Source: Luteolibacter rhizosphaerae | GTDB taxonomy: Bacteria > Verrucomicrobiota > Verrucomicrobiia > Verrucomicrobiales > Akkermansiaceae | DNA length: 64,000 bases | Direction: 5' to 3' | NCBI RefSeq assembly: GCF_025950095.1 | Contig: NZ_JAPDDR010000001.1 | Location: 558,001 to 622,000 of the forward strand | Shown: piece by piece, positions 56,399 to 63,572 of the stretch | How the letters are laid out: each line of letters begins with the position of its first letter | How positions within the stretch are numbered: the stretch's first letter is position 1 | Made by a program: the position numbers and the translations under genes | The notes under the pieces: model-generated | Databases searched by the model: none | What the model was told of the DNA's origin: nothing | What the model saw: only the letters and a program-made list of their open reading frames with translations

Positions 56399-57193
56399 GT
56401 GAATACGCCCCCTCCCGTCGCCCTCAGCATCGCCGGTTCCGATTGTTCGGCAGGCGCGGGATTGCAGGCGGACTTGAAGACCTTCCAGCATCACGGCGTC
56501 TTCGGCCTCACCGCCGTCACCTGCGTCGTTGCGGAGACACCGGCGGTGGTCCGCTCCGTCCACGCCGTGCCCCCGGCCATCCTGCAAGACCAGTTGCGCG
56601 TCATGTTGGACGCCTTCCCCATCGCCGCGATCAAGACCGGCATGCTCTTCTCGAAGGCCCACATCGTTGCCGTCACCGAAATCCTCTCGGAGTACCGCGG
56701 CATCCCGCTCGTCATCGATCCGGTCATGATCGCCTCCACCGGCGATCCTCTGCTGGAAGAGAATGCCATTTCCGCCTACAAGGAGCGCCTGTTCCCCCTC
56801 GCCTCGGTCATCACGCCGAATCTCGATGAGGCCGAGGTGCTCTGGGGGGCACCCGTGCGGGATGAGCTCACCATGGAGCGCGCCGCCTCCGAGCTTTCCG
56901 CCCGCCATGGCTGCGCCGTCTTGCTCAAGGGGGGCCATCTCGGCGCTCCGGTCTGTGCGGATCTGCTTTGGGATGACGGCTTGCCGGAGTGGTTCCGCTC
57001 GGACCGCATCGAGGGTGCCGCTTCGCACGGCACCGGCTGCACCCTGTCCGCCGCGATCGCCGCGCAGTTGGCGCTCGGCGCGGATCTCCACCAGGCGGTT
57101 CAGGACGCGAAGGCGTATCTCGGCGAAACCTTGCGCCGCTCCTTCGCATGGGGAGGCATCGCCGCCCTGAACCAAGGCACCGTCTGGGACTAA
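56399..57193 (+). CDS. thiD: Hydroxymethylpyrimidine/phosphomethylpyrimidine kinase
   Basis: A 264-residue ribokinase-family enzyme phosphorylating the pyrimidine moiety of thiamine. Signatures are SIAGSDCSAGAGLQADLKTF at the N-terminus, VIDPVMIASTGDPLLEE, ITPNLDEAEVLWG and the anion-hole loop SHGTGCTLSAAIAA. The start is GTG 56399 (VNTPPPVALSIAGSD); the ATG at 56318 adds unrelated residues and would overlap the divergent gene. No TPP riboswitch motif is visible in the 79 bases upstream, so thiamine control is not apparent here. It is followed 11 bases later by a small membrane protein gene. Confidence 0.94.
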   Translation: MNTPPPVALSIAGSDCSAGAGLQADLKTFQHHGVFGLTAVTCVVAETPAVVRSVHAVPPAILQDQLRVMLDAFPIAAIKTGMLFSKAHIVAVTEILSEYRGIPLVIDPVMIASTGDPLLEENAISAYKERLFPLASVITPNLDEAEVLWGAPVRDELTMERAASELSARHGCAVLLKGGHLGAPVCADLLWDDGLPEWFRSDRIEGAASHGTGCTLSAAIAAQLALGADLHQAVQDAKAYLGETLRRSFAWGGIAALNQGTVWD

Positions 57194-57204
57194 CGGGTTA
57201 CGAG

Positions 57205-57582
57205 ATGGGTCCCATCCGCTACTTCGCCGCGCTGCGTCCTCCGAAGCTCGTGCTCTGGTGCTACCTCGCTTGGTACTTCGCGGTGGTCGCCTGCTACTTC
57301 GATCCCTCGCCCGCCATTTGGCTCTCCGCCCTCGGGATCTCCGGCTTGATCGGCATCGCCCTGATCTTCGCCACCGGTGTCCCCGGCCAGCGCATGGACC
57401 CATGGACGAAGTTCCGCCTCTTTCTCTTTCCCTTTTGCGTGTCGAGCTATTCGACGCTGATCAAGGGCAAGGGTTTCATCCTGCTTTTCCCCACTCAGGC
57501 GAAGCCCCTGGTCGCGGGCATCGCCGCCTGTGCGGGCATGCTGCTCGTCCATTTCATTTGCCGGACGCTTCGCCGCGCCTAG
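57205..57582 (+). CDS. Small membrane protein of unknown function
   Basis: A 125-residue membrane protein with three or four helices (about 14-34, 38-58, 70-88 and 102-120). I do not recognise a family. ATG at 57205 follows thiD by 11 bases, so the two are probably co-transcribed. Its last 4 bases overlap the convergent His-rich outer-membrane protein gene. The aromatic-rich first helix (LVLWCYLAWYFAVVACYF) is the most distinctive feature. Confidence 0.75.
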   Translation: MGPIRYFAALRPPKLVLWCYLAWYFAVVACYFDPSPAIWLSALGISGLIGIALIFATGVPGQRMDPWTKFRLFLFPFCVSSYSTLIKGKGFILLFPTQAKPLVAGIAACAGMLLVHFICRTLRRA

Positions 57583-58868
57583 TGCCGGTGCCCGTGGTCT
57601 TCACCCACATCGAGCACGAATTGTAGCCACACGCTGTGCTCGTCCGCATAGCCGCCCAGACGGTCATAGGTGTACTGCACTCGGGTGTGCAGGTCAGCCA
57701 TCTCCGCCAGTTCGAAGCGTCTTCCCACGTTCGCCGCGGCACGCCAGCGCCGCTCGTTGCCGGCCATCCGGTTCCCGGAGACCCACTCTACCCGGCTCCC
57801 CGCGGTCCAGTCCTTCGCGAACTCACAGCCGCAGGCCAGATAGATCCCAAGCTCGTCGTAGTCGCCCTTGATTCCCGCTTCATCCCGCGCTTCCACCGCG
57901 CGGTAGAAGGCCTCGCCCTGCCACCAGATCGGGAAGCCGCCCAGCTCCCGGTCTCCTCCCACATCCGCTCCCGCGGTCCACGTGCTGCGGCCGAATCCGT
58001 TCTGCCCCGCCGCGAAGGAAATGCCCGCCCGGTCCACCGGCCCTTGCTCCACCTTTCTCTCCAGGCGGCCGAAGAAAAAGCCGTCGCCCAAATAAGCCTG
58101 CTCCGGGTCATACACCCCTCCGTTCCCGGCAAAGCCGTGCGAGTGGTGCTCGTGACCGTGCTCCTCCTCTTCCTCTCCTTCTTCTTCGTGATGCTCCCCG
58201 GCGTGCTCGATTCCCTCCAAGTACGCCTCGCGTCGTAGTTCCCGCTGCGAGCCGTGGGAGTGCTCGCGCGCTTGTCCGTAGCCGAAGTGGATCGTCCACC
58301 GGTCCTGCGTTCCCGGCAGTGACCACGCCAGCTCGCCACCCTGCACCACCAGTCCTTCCTCGCCTAGCAGGCGGATCATCGAGATCGGCGGTTCCACGAA
58401 GCGCCGCGCATGCAGGTGCAGCGTGTTCTCGTAGCCGAAGGGCGCGAAGAACTGGCCGGCCCGGATGCTCACGCCGCCTGGCAGCTTCGCCGCGGCGAAG
58501 GCCTCTTCCCACTCGCCGTCCCAGCCGTCGAAGTTGTCCCAGAAGACATTGTGGTTCGCATGCAGTGAGACCGACTCTCCCAGTCCTGCCACCACGCCCA
58601 GCTCGATTCCCTGCAGGTTGAATCCATCGTCGATCGGCGCATGGCTCCCACGGATCAGCCCCAGATTCTTTTCCGAGGTGGAACCGCCCAGCGCGATCGC
58701 TGCATTAAGGTGGGGGTCCAGCCGGAACCAGCCCTCCTTCTCCTCGGTTGCATGCGAATGCCCGTGATGGTCGTGATCGTGCCCGGAGTGGTCATGACCA
58801 TCCGCCGCCATCAGCACGGGGGCGAGACACAGTAAGAGGGGGAGTGAGCTGATAAGCGCGCGCAGCAT
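57579..58868 (-). CDS. His-rich outer-membrane beta-barrel protein of the zinc locus
   Basis: A 429-residue outer-membrane protein. The signal peptide (MLRALISSLPLLLCLAPVLM) is followed by HDHSGHDHDHHGHSH, a metal-binding His cluster. A second acidic/His patch lies in the middle (EEEEEHGHEHHSHG) and a third at the very end (EDHGHRH). The rest shows the alternating pattern of a beta-barrel (GVSIRAGQFFAPFGYENTLH), resembling zinc-regulated outer-membrane proteins. ATG at 58868 is preferred because the 58928 extension is not signal-like. An 18-base element lies 17-34 bases upstream of the start and matches that at the TonB receptor. Zinc binding is inferred. Confidence 0.85.
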   Translation of the reverse strand: MLRALISSLPLLLCLAPVLMAADGHDHSGHDHDHHGHSHATEEKEGWFRLDPHLNAAIALGGSTSEKNLGLIRGSHAPIDDGFNLQGIELGVVAGLGESVSLHANHNVFWDNFDGWDGEWEEAFAAAKLPGGVSIRAGQFFAPFGYENTLHLHARRFVEPPISMIRLLGEEGLVVQGGELAWSLPGTQDRWTIHFGYGQAREHSHGSQRELRREAYLEGIEHAGEHHEEEGEEEEEHGHEHHSHGFAGNGGVYDPEQAYLGDGFFFGRLERKVEQGPVDRAGISFAAGQNGFGRSTWTAGADVGGDRELGGFPIWWQGEAFYRAVEARDEAGIKGDYDELGIYLACGCEFAKDWTAGSRVEWVSGNRMAGNERRWRAAANVGRRFELAEMADLHTRVQYTYDRLGGYADEHSVWLQFVLDVGEDHGHRH

Positions 58869-58884
58869 TTTTGCCACAAAGGGA

Positions 58885-58902
58885 CTAATGTAATAAAAGT
58901 GC
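58885..58902 (-). promoter_or_regulatory. Shared 18-base element, copy 1 (candidate metal-repressor operator)
   Basis: CTAATGTAATAAAAGTGC (plus-strand sequence) lies 17-34 bases upstream of the His-rich outer-membrane protein start. Its second copy at 61129-61146 differs in only 2 of 18 positions and has the same orientation relative to its gene. The core resembles AT-rich Zur-type boxes (AATGxxAT-like) and is weakly palindromic. Confidence 0.65.
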
Positions 58903-58933
58903 AAGCGCGTATTTTTGACGTGAACCAAGAGTC

Positions 58934-61099
58934 TCAGAATTCATGCCGCAGTCCTAGGGAGAGCCCGCGGCCGGGCAGGGGAGCCACGTCCTTGCGGAAG
59001 GAGGTCGAGACCCGCCCCTCCTCATCGAGCAGATTGCTGAGGCGGAGGAAGAACTCGAATTTTTGCCCCTCCACCGGCAACTCCCAGTTCATGTCGGCAT
59101 TTACCAGCGTGTAGTCGTCGCTCGGCAGCTCTGCACGCGGAGCCGGTTTCACCCGCTCCTGCGCGGTCGCATGGCGTGCTTCCAAGCCCACGGTCACACG
59201 GTCGTTCTTCCACTCCACCCTCGTTCCGAATCGCAGCGGCGGCATCCGCGGGATCGGTTCGTGGTCGCTGCGGTTCTCCGCCCGCACATAGTCGCTCATC
59301 AGGTTCAGACGCAGCCCCGGCATGATCTCCCAATCGATCTCCGCTTCGAATCCGGTGAAAGTGGCGGCGCGCTCGATGTACTGCACCGCCCGCCCGAAGC
59401 CGCCGGTCAGCTCCGGTGCCTCTTGCAGGAAGATGAAGTTGTCAAAGTCGTAGTGGTAGCCATTCACCCGGGCATTCACCGGCCCCTTCTCCGCCTCGAT
59501 CCCCAGCTCCACTCCCAGCGATGCCTCGGTGGACAGCGGCGTGCCATCCATGTCCCCGCCGATGAGGAAGCGCCCGATCCCGGCATTGTGCCAGAAGGCA
59601 TAGCGCTCCGTCGCGGTGGGGAGCCGCTCGATCCTCGATGCCATGCCGGTGATGGCCAGCCGGTCCATCCCCGCAAAGCCCTCGCGATCCCATGTGAGCG
59701 CGGAGGACAGGCTCTGCGAATACCCGCTCTCACCGCGCACATAGCCGGATTGCTCCGAGCTTAGGGCCTTCACCCGGCTCGCTTCCAGCCGGTAGCCGAG
59801 TTGGCCGGTCCATTCGCCGGATTGGTATTTTTCTAACAGATAGATCCCTTCGCCCTTCCCCCGGAGCTCGTTCCGCGCCTGCTGGAAGTCGGGCGGCGGA
59901 TAGATCGCGCGGGTCGCCGTGAGCTGCTCCATGTTCGCGCTGATTCCCGCCGTCCCGCTGAGGCGTCCGTCCAGTGCCTCGTGCCTGACGTCGAGCCGCG
60001 CCTCGAAGGCATCCTTCGCCAGGATGGTATCCGCGTAGTCCCGTCCCGCGTCTTTGCCCAGCCCGCGGAATAGCTCTTCATGATCGTAGTCCGCGTAGCC
60101 CAGTTTCAGGTCGATCCCCTTCACGGGGCCTTGCTCGGGAGCGAGGCTCGCTTCCAAGTCGAGCCGGTCCTGCATCAGCTCCAGCGTGTAATCGCCGAAG
60201 AGGTCGGTGGCATCGCCCGGATAGAGGTAGGGCACGCCATACCTCGTATCGAAGCGCGAGTACGAGATCCCTAGTCGCAGCGGACTCTGCTCCGGGATTA
60301 GGGACAGCCCAGCGGACCAAGTGCTGCACTGGTGAGCGGAGTTCGGCAGCATCCCGTCGGGATTCGGAACATCGATCAATGCTCCGCTTCCGGGCTGGTA
60401 GATTTGCGGGTTCTCCAGTGCTTGGTAGGCGGGAGTCCGCGCCCGCCCGCCAATCGCGATGTCTTCCGCCTTCCGCGCCGAGCCGGTGAAACGCAGCACC
60501 CAGGGACCGGTTGCCAGCGAGAGATGGCCCGCCCCCGCTCGACCGCTTCCTTGGCTGTCATAGCGGGTCTCCCATGCTCCGGAGACCTCCTTCTCCATCC
60601 GCTCACGTGCGATCACCTTGCTCCGTGCATTCACCGCCCCGCCGATCGCGGAGTTCCCGTAGAGCAGGGATGCCGGACCACGATGAATCTCGATTCCGTC
60701 GAGCAGTGCGGGCTCCAGCGCCACGCCGTGATCCGGGCTGATATCCGAGAGATCGAAGGTGCCCAGATCGTCCCGCAGCATCCGCACCCGCACTCCCTCG
60801 AATCCGCGCAACACCGGTCGCGATGCCCCGGGGCCGAAGTATCCGGAGGAAACCCCGGGCTCCCACGCCAGCGTTTCGCCGAGGCTCGCCTGCGCATTCC
60901 TCCGCAGCACCTCTTCCGGAATCGACTGCACCTTCTGGATCGAGAAATCCGCGAGGGAAGGGGGAATATCCCCGCCCGAATCGGCGGTGACCACGATTTC
61001 TTCCAAGGCCTCCTCCTCCGGCAACTCCTCCAAAAGATCCTGTCCTCGAAGGATCCATGTCATTCCAAGAAAGCTTGCTATCGCACACCGTAGGCGCAT
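58934..61099 (-). CDS. ZnuD-like TonB-dependent outer-membrane receptor
   Basis: A 721-residue TonB-dependent receptor. After the signal peptide is a TonB-box-like EEIVVTA (33-39). The plug contains SLGETLAWEPGVSSGYFGPG, GASRPVLRGFEGVRVRMLRD, ISPDHGVALEPALLDGIEI and HRGPASLLYGNSAIGGAVNA, closely following the plug of ZnuD zinc/haem receptors as I remember them. The barrel ends with the terminal Phe (LSLGLRHEF) recognised by BAM. ATG is at 61099. A TATAAA -10-like box on the minus strand (61120-61125) is adjacent to the second 18-base element. Uptake of zinc or a zinc complex is the best guess; iron or another metal cannot be excluded. Confidence 0.9.
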   Translation of the reverse strand: MRLRCAIASFLGMTWILRGQDLLEELPEEEALEEIVVTADSGGDIPPSLADFSIQKVQSIPEEVLRRNAQASLGETLAWEPGVSSGYFGPGASRPVLRGFEGVRVRMLRDDLGTFDLSDISPDHGVALEPALLDGIEIHRGPASLLYGNSAIGGAVNARSKVIARERMEKEVSGAWETRYDSQGSGRAGAGHLSLATGPWVLRFTGSARKAEDIAIGGRARTPAYQALENPQIYQPGSGALIDVPNPDGMLPNSAHQCSTWSAGLSLIPEQSPLRLGISYSRFDTRYGVPYLYPGDATDLFGDYTLELMQDRLDLEASLAPEQGPVKGIDLKLGYADYDHEELFRGLGKDAGRDYADTILAKDAFEARLDVRHEALDGRLSGTAGISANMEQLTATRAIYPPPDFQQARNELRGKGEGIYLLEKYQSGEWTGQLGYRLEASRVKALSSEQSGYVRGESGYSQSLSSALTWDREGFAGMDRLAITGMASRIERLPTATERYAFWHNAGIGRFLIGGDMDGTPLSTEASLGVELGIEAEKGPVNARVNGYHYDFDNFIFLQEAPELTGGFGRAVQYIERAATFTGFEAEIDWEIMPGLRLNLMSDYVRAENRSDHEPIPRMPPLRFGTRVEWKNDRVTVGLEARHATAQERVKPAPRAELPSDDYTLVNADMNWELPVEGQKFEFFLRLSNLLDEEGRVSTSFRKDVAPLPGRGLSLGLRHEF

Positions 61100-61128
61100 G
61101 AAAAAAAGATGCGTATGAATTTATATTG

Positions 61129-61146
61129 CTAATGCAATAAAAATGC
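61129..61146 (-). promoter_or_regulatory. Shared 18-base element, copy 2 (candidate metal-repressor operator)
   Basis: CTAATGCAATAAAAATGC (plus-strand sequence) lies 30-47 bases upstream of the TonB receptor start and immediately upstream of its TATAAA box at 61120-61125. It also overlaps the ATG at 61143 of the divergent anchor-M gene, so one bound repressor could control both directions. Confidence 0.7.
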
Positions 61147-62828
61147 GAAAAGGCTGCGTCGTGCCCGGACGACTCCTGCCACTCCTGCTCCTCGCCCCGG
61201 CGCTTGCCGCTTCGGCCGCGTCTCCCCGTATGGATCTCCTCTACGGGCACTACGAGATCCACCTCGATTATCAGCCCGTTCCGGGAAACCCCGACGCCGG
61301 CTGGAACTTCTCCGTCTCCTACGATCGGGATGACGATTTCAGCTCGCAGGATGGTGTGGTGCGCATGGATCCGGACTCGACCGTGATCCTCGCTTCGCCC
61401 GCCACCGCGAGGGTCGTCCCCACGCCGCCCGGCACCTTCAGCCGATTCGGTCCTGCTGGCACCCCGCTCTGGGTCCTGCCGCAGAATCTCCTGTCCGGCA
61501 CCCCTTATCTTGGCGTGCGGACCACCATGGCCGCGGGCCTCTTCCAAGCCCGCGTCGGGAATAGCTACTCGCCGAATGCTCAGGGCAGTGTCTCCATGCG
61601 CTTGGTCTCGATGACCGGCACCGGTCCGGCGGCGGGAGGGCAGTTCGCCACGTGGAAGACCGAAAGCCTCGGCACCACCGTCTTCTCCTTCGACAGCACC
61701 GATGGCATCGGCGCGGCCGATGAGATCCCTACGATCCCGGTCTCCTCGCACACGCACTACAACTGGGGCTTCACCAAGCCGGGAACCTACGAGCTCACCT
61801 TCGAGGCGAAGGGCAAGCTCATGCCAGCTCACGGGAATGTCCTCACTTCCGCACGCAGGACCTTCCGCTTCGCGGTGCCCTTCTCATCTTCGGTAGCAGC
61901 CGGAGCCTCGGTCCGCGTGTTACCTGCTCTTGCCGTCGCGAATCCCGCGGAGTCGGTGGCTTATCCCCCGGATCGCGTGATGATCGAAGCGCGGCAGCCT
62001 GCCGCGGCTCATCCCTTGCTGCCCGGTGCGCAGTGGCAGGTCCCCATGAGTTTTGGCACCGGGCCGCTTACCATGGCGAATGGAGTCGGAATCGACCCCG
62101 CCCTCGTCTCGGCCGGCCTGCCCGCCTCCGCACAGACCGGCCTCGGCCTGAAGATCGTGAGCTTCAGCGGCCCCGGGAACTTCGCCTTCCTCGATGGCAG
62201 CACCGCCTTGGCCGACGGGGTGGGGGATGTCCTGCCACTCGATCCCGGAACTACGAGGAACCTCGTAGCAGCCTTCACCGCAAAGGGAATCTTTCGCCTC
62301 GGCGTCTTGGTAGAAGGCGTGCCGGAAAGCACGGGGCCCTTCACTCTCGTCTTCGGCTCCGGACTCGGCGTCGATTTTACTTATCAGGATTGGAGCGCGA
62401 GCTTCGAGGCAGCGGCCAACTTGGCGCCGGGAACCCTTGCCGATCCCCAAGCCGATCCGGATCGCGATGGCCTCACCAATTCCGCGGAGTTCCTCCTCTT
62501 CTGGCATGGCCTTGACCCTTCCAGGCCGGATGCCCGGCTCCAACCGGCGTTGACGCGCGACGGGGCGGGGCGTCCGGCCTTCCCTTTCCTGAGGGATACT
62601 TACAAGGACCCTCTCAATGGCTCCTCATGGCAACTCAGGCCGGGCCGCTCCGCGGATCTTCATGCGTGGCACTACCGTTCGCCACAGTCCCCCGGCTTCC
62701 CCATGGAGCTCTTCGAGAATGGCGCGGAGGAGGGGAATGCCTGGGGCCGCATCATGAAGCGCCGCCTCGATGATCTTTCCGCGAATCCTTCGCGTGCCTT
62801 CTTCCGGTTCGATGTGACCGGGCCCTGA
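61143..62828 (+). CDS. Surface protein with choice-of-anchor M domains and C-terminal sorting-like module
   Basis: A 561-residue secreted protein. After the signal peptide (LLPLLLLAPALAASA) come two anchor-M/TIGR03769-like domains: the first ends with the motif SHTHYNWGFTKPGTYELTF, the second with FTAKGIFRLGVLVEG. In Actinobacteria such domains belong to anchored proteins linked to zinc/manganese-type ABC transporters. Residues about 414-561 form the C-terminal module (QADPDRDGLTNSAEF ... AFFRFDV). The start may be ATG 61143, which overlaps the operator; GTG 61161 with AAAAGG seven bases before it is an alternative with a better ribosome site. It is divergent from the receptor and heads the anchor-M operon. 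Confidence 0.82.
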   Translation: MRKGCVVPGRLLPLLLLAPALAASAASPRMDLLYGHYEIHLDYQPVPGNPDAGWNFSVSYDRDDDFSSQDGVVRMDPDSTVILASPATARVVPTPPGTFSRFGPAGTPLWVLPQNLLSGTPYLGVRTTMAAGLFQARVGNSYSPNAQGSVSMRLVSMTGTGPAAGGQFATWKTESLGTTVFSFDSTDGIGAADEIPTIPVSSHTHYNWGFTKPGTYELTFEAKGKLMPAHGNVLTSARRTFRFAVPFSSSVAAGASVRVLPALAVANPAESVAYPPDRVMIEARQPAAAHPLLPGAQWQVPMSFGTGPLTMANGVGIDPALVSAGLPASAQTGLGLKIVSFSGPGNFAFLDGSTALADGVGDVLPLDPGTTRNLVAAFTAKGIFRLGVLVEGVPESTGPFTLVFGSGLGVDFTYQDWSASFEAAANLAPGTLADPQADPDRDGLTNSAEFLLFWHGLDPSRPDARLQPALTRDGAGRPAFPFLRDTYKDPLNGSSWQLRPGRSADLHAWHYRSPQSPGFPMELFENGAEEGNAWGRIMKRRLDDLSANPSRAFFRFDVTGP

Positions 62829-62839
62829 CAACACCAACC

Positions 62840-63565
62840 ATGACCATGAACATGACAACTCCCCCTTCGCTCCGCACCCTGCCTGCTCTCTGCTCGGCCA
62901 TGGCGCTCTTGTGCCTGCCTTCCTCCGCCGCGCTCTACACCAGCGGTCACGGCGACTTCGGCGTGGCCTATGAAGCGGGCGACTTCCATTTCCACTTCCA
63001 TGCCGATGGCGCCACGGTCGATGGCTCCGTGACGGGGGATGTCGAGTATGACATCCCCGATGTCACCGTCATCGCCAGCACCTCGTCCTCGCTCGTCCTA
63101 CCCATCGATTTCCCGGCCTTGGGTGCCGGCACCGGTCAGACCATCTGGGTGCTCCCGGAGGTTCAGGATCCCGATCTTCCTTTCCTGGGCTTGGCCACGG
63201 AAGAGCTCGAACTCTCCGAGTGGGGAAACATCACCTTCACCTTGGGCAATGTGACCTCGCCCAGCGGCAATGGTGAATTCGCCCTCTGGCAGTCGGGCTC
63301 CTTCGGCGAGGTCCTCTTGCGCATGTCCACTGCCGATCCCGGAAGCGATTCCCTCATCCTGCCGCCCGGCAGCCACGCTCACTACAACTGGGGCTTCACC
63401 GAGGCCGGCACTTGGCAGATCGAGATGACCGTGAGCGGTACTCACGTGACCGATGGGTTCCAGTCCTCCACGGAGACCCTTACCTTCCACGTGGTGCCTG
63501 AGCCCGCCTCCGCCCTGTTAGGGAGCTTGGGCATGCTCGGCCTCCTTCTCCGCCGTCGCCGCTGA
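62840..63565 (+). CDS. PEP-CTERM-anchored choice-of-anchor M protein
   Basis: A 241-residue secreted protein with one anchor-M domain. The signal peptide is followed by TSGHGDFGVAYEAGDFHFHF, a His-rich stretch near the mature N-terminus, and by the family motif SHAHYNWGFTEAGTWQIEM. The C-terminus is a PEP-CTERM sorting signal: VPEPASA, a hydrophobic helix (LLGSLGMLGLLL) and RRRR, so it is probably processed by an exosortase. Three closely spaced ATGs (62840, 62846, 62852) could start it. It begins 11 bases after the previous gene, so both are co-transcribed. A zinc-related surface role is inferred from the domain and neighbours. Confidence 0.88.
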   Translation: MTMNMTTPPSLRTLPALCSAMALLCLPSSAALYTSGHGDFGVAYEAGDFHFHFHADGATVDGSVTGDVEYDIPDVTVIASTSSSLVLPIDFPALGAGTGQTIWVLPEVQDPDLPFLGLATEELELSEWGNITFTLGNVTSPSGNGEFALWQSGSFGEVLLRMSTADPGSDSLILPPGSHAHYNWGFTEAGTWQIEMTVSGTHVTDGFQSSTETLTFHVVPEPASALLGSLGMLGLLLRRRR

Positions 63566-63572
63566 TCGCATC

